A DNA stretch of 64,000 nt from Devosia lacusdianchii (GCF_022429625.1 NZ_CP092483.1:992001-1056000); one strand, 5' to 3'; counted from the stretch's first letter, positions 26,442 through 35,699 are shown. The notes: a model not told the origin generated them from the sequence alone. Translations and numbers: made by a program.

Positions 26442-29234
26442 ATGACCCTCTACTCCGATTACCTGGCCGAAATCAAAAGCAGAGAAAATCAAGGGCTCGC
26501 ACCCAAGCCCATCGATGCCGGCGGCCTCACCGGAGAGATCATTGCGATCATCCGCGATGCGAGCAATCCGCAGCGCGCCGATGCGCTCAAGTTCTTCATC
26601 TACAACACGCTGCCCGGCACCACGCCCGCCGCTTCGGTCAAGGCGGCCTTCCTCAAGCAGATCGTCGAAGGCGAGACCGTGGTTCCCGAGATCACGCCGG
26701 CCTTTGCCCTCGAATTGCTGTCGCATATGAAGGGCGGTCCGTCGGTGGAGGTGTTGCTCGATATCGCCCTCGGCGAGGACGCCGCGGTTGCCTCACAGGC
26801 AGGCGAGGTGCTCAAGACCCAGGTCTTCCTCTACGACGCCGACATGTTCCGGCTGCGCGATGCCTATAAGGCCGGCAATGCCGTGGCTAAGGGCGTGCTC
26901 GAAAGCTACGCCAAGGCCGAGTTCTTCACCAAGCTTCCCGATGTCGAGGACGAGATCAAGGTTGTGACCTATATCGCCGCCGAAGGCGATATCTCGACCG
27001 ACCTGCTGTCGCCCGGCAATCAGGCGCATTCCCGCTCGGATCGTGAACTGCACGGCCAGTGCATGATGACACCCGAGGCACAGCGGGAAATCGTGGCACT
27101 GCAGAAGCAGCACCCCGACAAGCGCGTCATGATGATCGCCGAAAAAGGCACGATGGGCGTGGGCTCCTCGCGCATGTCCGGTGTCAACAACGTGGCGCTG
27201 TGGACCGGCAAGCGGTCCAGCCCTTATGTACCCTTCGTCAACTACGCCCCTGTTGTCGCCGGCACCAACGGCATTTCGCCAATCTTTGCCACGACGGTCG
27301 ACGTGACCGGCGGCATCGGCCTCAATCTCAAGAACTGGGTCAAGAAGCTCGGGGAGGACGGCAAGCCGATCCTCAACAATGAGGGCAACCCTGTTCTCGA
27401 GCAGAAATACTCGGTGGAGACCGGCACGGTCCTCAAGATCGACACCAAGACCAAGAAGCTGCGCGACGCTGACGGCAAGGAGCTCGTGGATATCGCCTCG
27501 GCCTTCACGCCGCAGAAGGCCGAATTCATGAAGGCGGGTAGCTCCTACGCCATCGTCTTCGGCAAGAAGCTGCAGACCTTTGCCGCCCAAACCCTGGGCG
27601 TCGAACCGACCCCGGTTTTCGCCCCGAACAAGGAAATTACCGTCGAGGGCCAAGGCCTGACGGCGGTCGAGAAGATATTCAACCGAAATGCGGTCGGCGT
27701 TACGCCGGGCAAGGTGCTGCATGCCGGCTCGGACGTCCGCGTCACCGTGAATATCGTCGGTTCGCAGGATACGACAGGCCTGATGACGGCGCAGGAGCTC
27801 GAGGCGATGGCGGCCACCGTCATCTCGCCACTCGTCGACGGCGCTTATCAGTCGGGCTGCCACACAGCCTCGGTCTGGGACAAAAAGGCCCAGGCCAATA
27901 TCCCGAAGCTCATGGCCTTCATGAACAATTTCGGCGTCATCACCGCCCGCGACCCGGTGGGCCAGTATCACGCGATGACCGACGTGATCCACAAGGTGCT
28001 CAACGACATCACCGTGGATGATTGGGACATCATCATCGGTGGTGACTCGCACACCCGCATGTCCAAGGGCGTGGCCTTTGGCGCCGATAGCGGCACCGTG
28101 GCGCTGGCGCTGGCGACCGGCGAAGCCACCATGCCGATCCCGCAATCGGTCAAGGTGACCTTCAAAGGCAAGATGCAGCCGCATATGGACTTCCGCGACG
28201 TGGTCCACGCCACCCAGGCGCAAATGCTGCAGCAGCACGGCGACAACGTCTTCCAGGGCCGCATCATCGAGGTCCATATCGGCACTTTGCTCGCCGACCA
28301 GGCCTTCACCTTCACCGACTGGACGGCCGAAATGAAAGCCAAGGCGTCGATCTGTATCTCGGAAGACGAGACGCTGATCGAATCCCTCGAAATCGCCAAG
28401 TCGCGCATGCAGATCATGATCGATAAGGGCATGGACAACGCCGCCCAGACGCTGAAAGGCCTGATCGCGAAGGCCGACCGCCGCATCGCTGAAATCCGCT
28501 CGGGCGAAAAGCCGGCGCTGACGCCCGACGCCAATGCGAAGTACTTCGCCGAGGTGGTGGTCGATCTCGACGTCATCGATGAGCCGATGATCGCTGACCC
28601 CGACGTCAACAATTCCGACGTCTCCAGGCGCTACACGCACGATACGATCCGCCCGGTCTCCTATTACGGCGGCGCCAAGAAGGTGGACCTCGGCTTCGTC
28701 GGCTCCTGCATGGTGCACAAGGGCGACATGAAGATCGTCGCGCAAATGCTCAAGAATATCGAGAAGGCCGAGGGCAAGGTCGAGTTTAAGGCGCCATTGG
28801 TGGTCGCCGCGCCGACCTACAACATCATCGATGAGCTGAAGGCCGAAGGTGATTGGGAAATCCTGCAGAAATATTCGGGGTTCGAGTTCGATGACCTGAA
28901 ACCCAAGACCACCACCCGCACCGAATACGAGAACATCCTGTACCTGGAGCGCCCAGGCTGCAATCTTTGCATGGGCAACCAGGAGAAGGCAGAGAAGGGC
29001 GACACCGTTCTGGCGACCTCGACCCGTCTCTTTCAGGGCCGTGTTGTTGAGGATACCCCGGAAAAGAAAGGCGAGTCCTTGCTGGCCTCGACCCCGGTCG
29101 TTGTGCTGTCGGCTATCCTCGGTCGTACGCCGAGCGCTCAGGAATACAAGGACGCGGTCATCGGGATAGACCTGACCAAGTTCGCTCCGCCGACCTCGTC
29201 GAACCCGATCGACTCAAAGTCGGTCCACTTTTAG
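26442..29234 (+). CDS. acnB: Aconitate hydratase B (bifunctional with 2-methylisocitrate dehydratase)
   Basis: 930 aa cytosolic iron-sulfur enzyme interconverting citrate and isocitrate in the TCA cycle. Three consecutive ATGs (26436, 26439, 26442) can start it and no strong ribosome site decides; I chose the last, giving MTLYSDYLAEI. N-terminal HEAT-like domain (residues 1-160), swivel domain, then aconitase core with VGSQDTTGLMT and IIGGDSHTRMSKGV. The 4Fe-4S ligands are C756 in VGSCMVHKGD and C840/C843 in GCNLCMGNQ. It is longer than E. coli AcnB (865 aa), the extra length lying in the middle. A housekeeping gene placed among accessory sugar operons. Confidence 0.95.
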   Translation: MTLYSDYLAEIKSRENQGLAPKPIDAGGLTGEIIAIIRDASNPQRADALKFFIYNTLPGTTPAASVKAAFLKQIVEGETVVPEITPAFALELLSHMKGGPSVEVLLDIALGEDAAVASQAGEVLKTQVFLYDADMFRLRDAYKAGNAVAKGVLESYAKAEFFTKLPDVEDEIKVVTYIAAEGDISTDLLSPGNQAHSRSDRELHGQCMMTPEAQREIVALQKQHPDKRVMMIAEKGTMGVGSSRMSGVNNVALWTGKRSSPYVPFVNYAPVVAGTNGISPIFATTVDVTGGIGLNLKNWVKKLGEDGKPILNNEGNPVLEQKYSVETGTVLKIDTKTKKLRDADGKELVDIASAFTPQKAEFMKAGSSYAIVFGKKLQTFAAQTLGVEPTPVFAPNKEITVEGQGLTAVEKIFNRNAVGVTPGKVLHAGSDVRVTVNIVGSQDTTGLMTAQELEAMAATVISPLVDGAYQSGCHTASVWDKKAQANIPKLMAFMNNFGVITARDPVGQYHAMTDVIHKVLNDITVDDWDIIIGGDSHTRMSKGVAFGADSGTVALALATGEATMPIPQSVKVTFKGKMQPHMDFRDVVHATQAQMLQQHGDNVFQGRIIEVHIGTLLADQAFTFTDWTAEMKAKASICISEDETLIESLEIAKSRMQIMIDKGMDNAAQTLKGLIAKADRRIAEIRSGEKPALTPDANAKYFAEVVVDLDVIDEPMIADPDVNNSDVSRRYTHDTIRPVSYYGGAKKVDLGFVGSCMVHKGDMKIVAQMLKNIEKAEGKVEFKAPLVVAAPTYNIIDELKAEGDWEILQKYSGFEFDDLKPKTTTRTEYENILYLERPGCNLCMGNQEKAEKGDTVLATSTRLFQGRVVEDTPEKKGESLLASTPVVVLSAILGRTPSAQEYKDAVIGIDLTKFAPPTSSNPIDSKSVHF

Positions 29235-29434
29235 CGCCGCGCCTCGCTGGCAGCGGGCGGCGCCGACGACACGCGGACGATTAATTGCTGGTGGCGGCGC
29301 TCTGCGGCCACCAGTCTCGGGTCGCCTATCTTCTTGCCAATGCGGTTGGCGACTGAGTCAGACTTTTGCCGATTGGAGTTTCGATGCACAATCCTGTCGG
29401 CGACATCAAGGTCGCATGTCCTGATGACGGATCG

Positions 29435-29893
29435 TCAGCTCTGCTGGCTGTGCTGAGAGGAAATCCTGTCGACCACAGCTGACAGCACGCTGCACGCTAC
29501 CGCGGCAACCAACCCGGCAAGGCCGACTGAAAGTGGCAGGAAGCCGCGTATCGTGCCCGAGGCGTAAAATCCAAACACTGGGAGCAACGTCAAAAGCGCG
29601 GCCAAGCAGCCGGTTGAGAGTGCACGCAGCAGCGGCGCGAGTGGCGTCCGCGCGAGCTTGGCGTCCAGACCGCCGCAGAGCAATGCCGGCAGCGCGCCGA
29701 CGACCCAGAAGGGAGGCAGCAGGATCAAGAGGGGCAGGCCTGCCGGATCGGCATAGGCCTCACCCATATCGAGGTTCATGGCCAGCGGCAGGGCGAGCAG
29801 GAGTAGCATACTGCCCAGCGGCACGCCGAGCAGAAGGAAGATCAGCAGGCGGCGCCCGAGATAGGGCGGCCCCTTCTTGGTCTCAGCCGGCAT
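29435..29893 (-). CDS. Small integral membrane protein of unknown function
   Basis: 152 aa, no family recognised. Four hydrophobic segments are visible: LLIFLLLGVPLGSMLLLLALPL, LLILLPPFWVVGALPALLCGG, ALSTGCLAALLTLLPVFGFYA and SVGLAGLVAAVACSVLSAVV. Short polar ends; a basic KKGPPYLGRR N-terminus places it inside. Its ATG overlaps the stop of the secreted coiled-coil gene (ATGA), so it is the last gene of the minus-strand envelope operon. It might anchor or export its neighbours, but that is only context. Confidence 0.75.
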   Translation of the reverse strand: MPAETKKGPPYLGRRLLIFLLLGVPLGSMLLLLALPLAMNLDMGEAYADPAGLPLLILLPPFWVVGALPALLCGGLDAKLARTPLAPLLRALSTGCLAALLTLLPVFGFYASGTIRGFLPLSVGLAGLVAAVACSVLSAVVDRISSQHSQQS

Positions 29894-31242
29894 CAGAAGG
29901 TCCCGATTCCCATGCCCGGCGCGCCGATGCCCAGGCAGAATACATTCTGCCGTTTGGCGCGGTAGACGCAGGCATCGCCGCCGGTCACCGCGCTGTTATA
30001 GCCGGCGCGAAAGATGCCATCGCCGGCCGGGTCACGCGCGGTGACATTGCCGCCTTCCGAGTTCTCGGACTTGCCGATCGTCACCACTGCGTTGCCTGCC
30101 GCATTATAGGCCGCAACCATGCGGTCTCCGCCGATCAGCCCCGAACCGACCGTGCCATCGGTGGCGAAGGCATGGACGATGCCAGAGCCATCCTGGGCGA
30201 CGGCGAGTGCTGCCGCGTTCTGCGTGCCATTGCCGACATAGGCAATGCCGGTGCCGGGCGCGCCCGGATTTTCACCCATGGCGCCGACAACCATGCCGCT
30301 GGCGGCAAAGACCCGCAGCGCAATGCCGCGACCGTCGAACGTGCCGAGGCCCGCTGCTGGCTGATCGCCCTTTTTGACCATGATGCCGACAAGGCCCGGG
30401 CCCGAACCCAGCTCCACCGAGCCTTCGGTGGTCGTTGCGGTCATCATGACGCCCTGGCCGGCATCCTGCTTGAGTTCGAACACGGCGCTATCGCCGCTGA
30501 CAATGCTGATGCGGTTGGTCTCGCCGGCTTCAATCGAGACGCCGCTCGCCTGGTCGCCCAGATAGATCTGGGGATGACTGCCCTGCTTGAGGGCAATATT
30601 GGTCGAACCGCCGCCGACGATAGAGAAGGTGGCACCGTTTTCATCGATCAGCACCATCGGGAAACCCGACGAATCCAAGACCTTGAACGGCGCGGTGATC
30701 GTTCCCTTGGTGCGTTCGAGTTCGGCGATCCTAGCCTGCAGGCTTCCTGCCTGCTGTTCCATAGCGCCCAGTGCGGCGGCCATTTCGCTCTGCATGGACT
30801 GCACCTGCTGGGTCAAGGTGGCGATCTGGGTTGCCTGCTGGTCAACCAGGGCGCGGGCGTGCTGGAGGTCGACGGCGCGCTTGGTATTGTCGGCCTCGAG
30901 CGTCGTCACCCGCTCCTTGAGCTTGCCATGTTCAAGGACGACTTCGAGCAGCTTGCTCTCAAGTCCGCCCAGCACGGCCCCGACCACCGCGCCGACCGGA
31001 TCGGCCGAGGCGGCGATGTCGACCAGAGCCTTGGCTGCATCACCCGAGCCGGGAACGATCGTGTTGGCCAGGCCCTGCGCCGTGGTTGGGGCGTTCTGAA
31101 CGGCCGTGTTGACTTCATTGCCCAATGTATCGACCGGCTCGATCCCGGTCTGCGGCACGACGGGTGCGGGCTGGGCCAGGGCCGGACCGGCACCATAGGC
31201 AAGCGCAACGCCGACAGTCAAAACCATCAATAGCCTGATCAT
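29893..31242 (-). CDS. Secreted coiled-coil protein with glycine-rich beta-repeat region, unknown function
   Basis: 449 aa, GGGAG before the ATG. A signal peptide (MIRLLMVLTVGVALAYGAGP, ending ALAQPAP) directs export. Residues about 40-95 are mixed, 95-165 form a coiled coil (VDQQATQIATLTQQVQSMQS, then EMAAALGAMEQQAGSLQARI), and the rest is a Gly/Ala/Val-rich run of short beta segments such as FSIVGGGSTNIALKQGSHPQ and VELGSGPGLVGIMVKKGDQP, ending with two cysteines in DACVYRAKRQNVFCLGIG. Coiled coil plus beta repeats recalls trimeric surface fibres or tail-fibre-like proteins, but there is no YadA-type membrane anchor. Cotranscribed with the VWA protein (24 bases upstream). Confidence 0.8.
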   Translation of the reverse strand: MIRLLMVLTVGVALAYGAGPALAQPAPVVPQTGIEPVDTLGNEVNTAVQNAPTTAQGLANTIVPGSGDAAKALVDIAASADPVGAVVGAVLGGLESKLLEVVLEHGKLKERVTTLEADNTKRAVDLQHARALVDQQATQIATLTQQVQSMQSEMAAALGAMEQQAGSLQARIAELERTKGTITAPFKVLDSSGFPMVLIDENGATFSIVGGGSTNIALKQGSHPQIYLGDQASGVSIEAGETNRISIVSGDSAVFELKQDAGQGVMMTATTTEGSVELGSGPGLVGIMVKKGDQPAAGLGTFDGRGIALRVFAASGMVVGAMGENPGAPGTGIAYVGNGTQNAAALAVAQDGSGIVHAFATDGTVGSGLIGGDRMVAAYNAAGNAVVTIGKSENSEGGNVTARDPAGDGIFRAGYNSAVTGGDACVYRAKRQNVFCLGIGAPGMGIGTF

Positions 31243-31266
31243 GTTCGATTCTCCCGAGGGCGGTGG

Positions 31267-33483
31267 CTAATTCCATGTCATGTCGATTTGCTGCGTCTCG
31301 CCCGGCGCCAGCTCGAACGGCGCGCTGGCGTAACGCCCGTCGATGCTGGTGGCTTCGAGCAGGTATTGGCCGGCGGGCAGCACGGTGGCGAAGTTTGGCG
31401 CGGCTGTTCCGGACAGCATGGGTTCGAGCGGATTGCCGCCGGCGTCGAGCGGGCTGATGGTCAGTGTTGCGATACTGCCATCGGGCAGTTTGGCGCTCAG
31501 CCGTCCGGCCTCGAGCGCCGCGTCGAGCGACTGGTCGTCGCCGGCCACAATGGTCACCCGCTGTTCGAGGCGTGCGCCTCCGGACACCAGCGTCACCAGC
31601 CAATCGCCCTCGGGCACGACGAGGACGGGGGCCAGGTCCGGGCTGCTGTCGAGCAGGGTCGTAGCGCCATCGGCAGACCGGACCGTCCAGAGAACGTCGC
31701 GCCAGTCCGAGAAGGGCTCGCTGCCGCTGGTCAGCCGGCCGCTGAGCCGCAGCCGGCCGGCGGCCTGCGCGATGCGGATGGTCTGCTCGATGCCCGGCTG
31801 GACGGTGAAACGCTGCGTCGTTGTAGCAGCGCCAGATTTGAGCATGGCTTCCCATTCGCCGGGGACGAGGGTCACCACCGGACGCGCTTCGGCATGGTCG
31901 GTCAATGCCGACCCCACATCCTGCCCGCCAGAAGGCGACACGGTCCACACCACGTCGCGCCAATCGTCGAGCACCGGTCCGCCGGGGCCGAGTGTAGCTT
32001 CGAGCGTTACCGTTCCGGCAGCATTGCTGAGGGTCAGCACGGTGGCTGCGCCGTCGGCGACCACGACCTCGCCGGTAACGGTGGCTCCATCCAGCCTGGC
32101 GGATACGACGTAGCTGCCGGCCGGCAGCATGAGCGTGGGACGCGCGGTTCCGGCCACCGCGACGGGATCGCCACCGGTGGCGGGCGCAATGGTCCAGTCA
32201 AGCCCGGAGCCGCTGGTCACCGGGCCGTCATCCAGCATCAGTTCCAGCGTCAGACGCCCAAGGGCAAGACTGAGCGTGATCTCGGTGGTTTCGCCCTCAC
32301 CGACCATCACTTCGGCCTCTGCGACGTGGTCCGCGAGGGTCGAGGTGACGCGATAGCGGCCGGGCGCCAGCACGGCATTGGCATCAAGGCCGGTCATTAG
32401 TGCCGTTTGTGGCTGAGCATCAAGCGGGGCAATGGTCCAGGCGATCTGGTCGCCCAGTTCCGCCTGGGCCAGGGTCAGGCCATTGCCGGCCGTCAGATGG
32501 ACCAGCAGGTGACCCGCCGCGATCGGTACCGGCATGGGCGTATCGCTCGGGCCGGTGATCTCCAGTTCGGCGCCGCCGCTGACATTGTTGCCCGCCAAGG
32601 CAATGTCATAGCGGCCCGGGGGCAGATCGAGAGCGATGCCAATGCCGCCACCTTCATAGACGGGCTGGTCCGCGCCAGCCGGCTTCACCGTCCACTGTAC
32701 CGGCGCGGGCATGCGCCCAAGAGCAGTGACCGCCTCGAAGTCGACGGGAACCGGTGTCGGTGGGGCCGGCGTGGCGGGGGCCGGTTCGGGCTCGGCTGGC
32801 ATGGGTTTGGCGACAACCGGCTGCGGCGGCGGTTCTGTCGGCGGGGGCGGCGGGCTGGCGGCAGCCTCGCCGACCGTGGACAAGGTCTCGCTCAAGGACT
32901 GGGCGCTATCGGCAGGCAGGAGCAGGCCGCCACCATTCTCGGCGATGCAGCCCAGTGTATCCAGCTCCGGCCTGGTCAGGCCGAAGCCGATCACGAAGAT
33001 GCGCAGGTCGACATTGGCTTGGCGCAGGCTGGCAGCGACGGCGCAGGGATCGGCGTCGCAGGTTTCGAGTCCATCGCTGACCAGCACGATGGAACCACCG
33101 TCCGGCAGCAACCCGGATGCAGCGACCAGCGCGGCCGAGAGCGGTGTCTTGCCCCGGGCCCGCAGCTGGTCCAGCGCATTGCCGAGCGTCGCCATGTCGA
33201 GCGGGCCGACCGGCAGCATGGTCTCGATATCGGCGCAGTCGCCTTTGCGGCGATGGCCATAGGCGACCAGGCCCAGTTCGGCACCGTTGGCCCAATGCGC
33301 CGCCTCGTCGTGGATGACTCTGCGGGCGATATCGAGCCGTGGTTCGCCGTCGAGTTCGGCGGCCATTGAACCCGAAGCATCTATGATCAGGACAAGCGGC
33401 GGGGTGGCACTGGCCGGCGTGGTTGCGCCCAGTGCCAGCAGCCAGGCTGCCCCCAGCACCGCACGGATAAGAGTAGCGATCAT
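31267..33483 (-). CDS. Secreted von Willebrand factor A protein with six tandem beta modules
   Basis: 738 aa. Signal peptide to about residue 26 (TTPASATPP). VWA domain, residues 28-205, with a complete MIDAS start D35-A-S37-G-S39, the TPLSAAL threonine and the VSDGLETC aspartate. A proline-rich linker follows (PPPPPTEPPPQPVV, about 210-250). The remainder is six tandem modules of 70-95 residues, each with W-T-[IV]-x-P, then L-x-P-G-x-[YW], then a strand ending near A-x-G-x-L: starts near QWTVKPAG, AWTIAPLD, DWTIAPAT, VWTVSPSG, LWTVRSAD and TLTISPLD. Probably a periplasmic or surface binding protein. It overlaps the preceding small gene by ATGA. No member of known function recognised. Confidence 0.85.
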   Translation of the reverse strand: MIATLIRAVLGAAWLLALGATTPASATPPLVLIIDASGSMAAELDGEPRLDIARRVIHDEAAHWANGAELGLVAYGHRRKGDCADIETMLPVGPLDMATLGNALDQLRARGKTPLSAALVAASGLLPDGGSIVLVSDGLETCDADPCAVAASLRQANVDLRIFVIGFGLTRPELDTLGCIAENGGGLLLPADSAQSLSETLSTVGEAAASPPPPPTEPPPQPVVAKPMPAEPEPAPATPAPPTPVPVDFEAVTALGRMPAPVQWTVKPAGADQPVYEGGGIGIALDLPPGRYDIALAGNNVSGGAELEITGPSDTPMPVPIAAGHLLVHLTAGNGLTLAQAELGDQIAWTIAPLDAQPQTALMTGLDANAVLAPGRYRVTSTLADHVAEAEVMVGEGETTEITLSLALGRLTLELMLDDGPVTSGSGLDWTIAPATGGDPVAVAGTARPTLMLPAGSYVVSARLDGATVTGEVVVADGAATVLTLSNAAGTVTLEATLGPGGPVLDDWRDVVWTVSPSGGQDVGSALTDHAEARPVVTLVPGEWEAMLKSGAATTTQRFTVQPGIEQTIRIAQAAGRLRLSGRLTSGSEPFSDWRDVLWTVRSADGATTLLDSSPDLAPVLVVPEGDWLVTLVSGGARLEQRVTIVAGDDQSLDAALEAGRLSAKLPDGSIATLTISPLDAGGNPLEPMLSGTAAPNFATVLPAGQYLLEATSIDGRYASAPFELAPGETQQIDMTWN

Positions 33484-33977
33484 GGCGTCGGCGCCACGAC
33501 GCCTTCATAGGTGATGGTGACGCTGCCTGCAGGATTGGTCGCGAGGTAGGGAAGACCGTCGTCGATCCCGATCCACACGCGCTGCTCGATCGCCTCGGGG
33601 ATCAGTCCGCCATCGGGCGGCAGCACATAGGAGAAGACTTTCAATGCGCGGCCATCAATGGTCTCGTCGGGCAAAGCCGCGCAGTCCGTCACCGTAAATG
33701 CGTCGAACAGCCCGGCAAACAACTGCGCTCGGCCGCCGGCCTGCAAAGGCAGCTCGGTCGTCTCGCCGCCCATCACCATATAGAGCTTGTCTCCGACGGC
33801 GATGGCCTCCAGGCTGGTGCCATCCTGCTCGATCGTTTCGTGAAAGGCCGGGACGGTGCCCATCCTGGCAAAGGCGTCGCCGATGGCGGCGCAATCCTCC
33901 GGCGTTGCGCTGGCGGGCGCGGCTGCGCCGAAGATCATGACGACGGCAAAGCAGCCGGATGTTGGGGTAACGTTCAC
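33480..33977 (-). CDS. Secreted protein of unknown function
   Basis: 165 aa, starting at GTG 33977 with a strong GGAGG seven bases upstream; the open frame extends upstream but in antisense-like, arginine/proline-rich sequence. Signal peptide: CFAVVMIFGAAAPASATPED. The mature part of about 135 residues has VPAFHETIEQDGTSLEAIAV, GDKLYMVMGG, FSYVLPPDGGLIPEAIEQRVWIG and ends GSVTITYEGV; alternating strands suggest a beta-sandwich or lipocalin-like fold binding something in the periplasm. Two cysteines (EDC, TDC) could form a disulfide. First of four overlapping genes on the minus strand (with VWA, coiled-coil and membrane proteins). Confidence 0.78.
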   Translation of the reverse strand: MNVTPTSGCFAVVMIFGAAAPASATPEDCAAIGDAFARMGTVPAFHETIEQDGTSLEAIAVGDKLYMVMGGETTELPLQAGGRAQLFAGLFDAFTVTDCAALPDETIDGRALKVFSYVLPPDGGLIPEAIEQRVWIGIDDGLPYLATNPAGSVTITYEGVVAPTP

Positions 33978-34038
33978 AGCAGGGCCTCCGCGCAGATCGC
34001 GCCTAGCATTGCCAGCGTCTTGCCGCAGCGCAATTGCC

Positions 34039-35034
34039 CTAAAAGGGTGTAGCCGCGTGCGGTCGTAATTCCTGCGGGTGGTCGCGCAGATAGGCGAGCA
34101 GGTGGCGCCGTTTCTCCTGGCCCCGGACTCCGTCGAGCGACGACTGGCCCGCCGCGGCCAGCGCCAGGGGGACCCTGCGCTGCGTACGATCATATATCGA
34201 GCGCCAGGTTTGCTTGATCGTATTGCCGGACACATCCAGTTCCGAGGCGATTTCGCTATCGGTAAGCCCGTCAACGGCCAGGTCGAGCAGCCGCCGCTCG
34301 GCATTGCTATAGAGCACCTGCGGCGCTGAACAGTTGAACAGCATGGAAATGGTGGAGGATGGAAAGATATGCGCCGCCGGGCTTGGCTCAGCGATCAGCA
34401 CCTTGCGGCCGATGTCGGCGAAGTCATGCGCAATCGTCATGCCGGAAGCCACCAGCACATCGGCGATCGGATAGGGGTCTTCGCGCAGCATGCGACGTAG
34501 CCGGTAGCCGCGATGGGCATAGACGAAATGCTCTATGGCGCGTGCCAGCAAGGGGCGCAGGATGGGCGGCTCCTCGGCGCCGTAGCGATGGGTGAAGCCG
34601 AGCACAAAGAGGTTGAGCCCGTCGCCGGCATTGCCAAGGGCAATCTGCCTGGTGTTGAGGACGACGTCCGGTTCGCCCGACAGCACCTGACGCATCAGCT
34701 GCGCTGCGAAGAACGGGGTCGGCGATGCCAGATAGGCCTGGGCCGCCGCGTCAGACAGGAACACCGAGGCTCCTGTCGCCGAAACCTCCCAGTCGCCGTC
34801 GGTTATCGCTTCTTCGACGCAGCCTCCGCGCAACTGCTCATGCTCGATGAGCCTGGCCATTGCAGGGCCGACATCGGAGCCCAATGCAGCCAGTGCCGGA
34901 TCCCAGCGGGAGAGGCCGGCGGCCAAAACAGCCCCATCGGTCCGGCGAGCAAGTCGAGCCCTCAACAGAACCGGATTGTCGTCCATCGCTACCGCCCAGA
35001 AGAAGTCGCCCCAGGCACTGTCGACTGCAAACAA
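34039..35034 (-). CDS. LuxR-family (GerE HTH) transcriptional regulator
   Basis: 331 aa if it starts at TTG 35034, 315 aa if at ATG 34986; neither has a clear Shine-Dalgarno. The C-terminal HTH is a LuxR/GerE type: LYSNAERRLLDLAVDGLTDS then EIASELDVSGNTIKQTWRSI. The N-terminal ~230 residues are a sensor region without a recognised domain, starting with a helix-rich stretch (DPALAALGSDVGPAMARLIE). No receiver-domain aspartate motif is present, so it is not a classical response regulator. It lies 61 bases upstream of the secreted-protein/VWA operon on the same strand and is its probable regulator. Confidence 0.8.
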   Translation of the reverse strand: MFAVDSAWGDFFWAVAMDDNPVLLRARLARRTDGAVLAAGLSRWDPALAALGSDVGPAMARLIEHEQLRGGCVEEAITDGDWEVSATGASVFLSDAAAQAYLASPTPFFAAQLMRQVLSGEPDVVLNTRQIALGNAGDGLNLFVLGFTHRYGAEEPPILRPLLARAIEHFVYAHRGYRLRRMLREDPYPIADVLVASGMTIAHDFADIGRKVLIAEPSPAAHIFPSSTISMLFNCSAPQVLYSNAERRLLDLAVDGLTDSEIASELDVSGNTIKQTWRSIYDRTQRRVPLALAAAGQSSLDGVRGQEKRRHLLAYLRDHPQELRPHAATPF

Positions 35035-35336
35035 CGGGCTGGCAACGCAAATGCGTATTGCCCGGGCAAAGACGTGGAGCGGTGTTGGTTGGTTCGGGGT
35101 AAGGTTGCGATATGGTCGAGCGCAGCGTCGCCATCTAACTTTTCGATTTAACGCTCGCGCATCTTTCCCTTTCCGCCAATGCCGGCATCCCTCGTAGGAA
35201 GCGCTGAGGTGTGTTCAGCGACCGGAATGGGGCGCAAAACCGTCGTGGCTTTGCCCGCAGGCGGGATAGGTCGCCCGCTTTCGCCGAGACCCTGTCGGTG
35301 TAAAAAACCCCGACCTCGCGAGAGGCCGGGGTTGAT
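35035..35336. other. Intergenic region containing the end of the tRNA-Pro transcription unit
   Basis: About 300 bases between the LuxR-type gene and tRNA-Pro. Apart from the terminator at 35302-35333 I find no gene, repeat or RNA. Short open frames here have no ribosome site or recognisable protein. Confidence 0.5.
35302..35333 (-). terminator. Rho-independent terminator of tRNA-Pro
   Basis: On the minus strand, directly after the tRNA: AACCCCGGCCT pairs with AGGTCGGGGTT around a CTCGCG loop, followed by TTTTTT (35302-35307 on the plus strand read as A). One G-U pair; otherwise a perfect 11-base-pair stem. Confidence 0.85.
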
Positions 35337-35413
35337 TGGTCGGAGTAGAGTGATTCGAACACTCGACCCCCTGCTCCCGAAGCAGGTGCGCTACCAGGCT
35401 GCGCTATACTCCG
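35337..35413 (-). tRNA. tRNA-Pro (anticodon CGG)
   Basis: 77 bases on the minus strand including an encoded CCA end. Acceptor stem CGGAGTA/TACTCCG, D-arm with GCGCAGCCTGGTAGCGC, anticodon stem CCTGC/GCAGG around TTCGGGA (anticodon CGG), variable loop, T-arm with GTTCGAATC. Discriminator A. Followed by a rho-independent terminator. Confidence 0.96.
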
Positions 35414-35589
35414 GCAGATGCGCGACACGGGATTGGATGGCTGCGCCGCTTTTCAGCAGTTTAGGCCAGTCGCGATGGGGCGGGTTATAGCTGCGCTCGT
35501 CATCGCGTTCAAGCGTCAAGAACAGGGTTTTTGAGGCCGGTTCACCCATGTTGCGCACCATAGGCAAACCGTGTAGGAACCGCGCCAGT

Positions 35590-35664
35590 TGGGGTGTCGC
35601 CAAGTGGTAAGGCACCGGTTTTTGGTACCGGCATTCCTAGGTTCGAATCCTAGCACCCCAGCCA
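35590..35664 (+). tRNA. tRNA-Gln (anticodon TTG)
   Basis: 75 bases including CCA. Acceptor stem TGGGGTG/CACCCCA, D-arm with GCCAAGTGGTAAGGC, anticodon loop TTTTGGT (anticodon TTG) on a CCGGT/ACCGG stem, and T-arm with GGTTCGAATCC. Discriminator G. It faces away from tRNA-Pro; the 35414-35589 spacer holds nothing I recognise. Confidence 0.97.
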
Positions 35665-35699
35665 GCCTCCCATTCATCCATACCGCTTGAACGCCAGCC

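Noticed and set aside
26793..28745. 650-codon open frame antisense to acnB
   Set aside because: GC-rich codon structure of acnB leaves the opposite frame open; the translation is His/Asp/Val-rich without any domain, while the sense strand is a clear aconitase.
29384..29482. Possible 32-codon plus-strand peptide with GGAG upstream
   Set aside because: Overlaps the 3' end of a convergent gene, no homology and no conserved feature; chance is likely.
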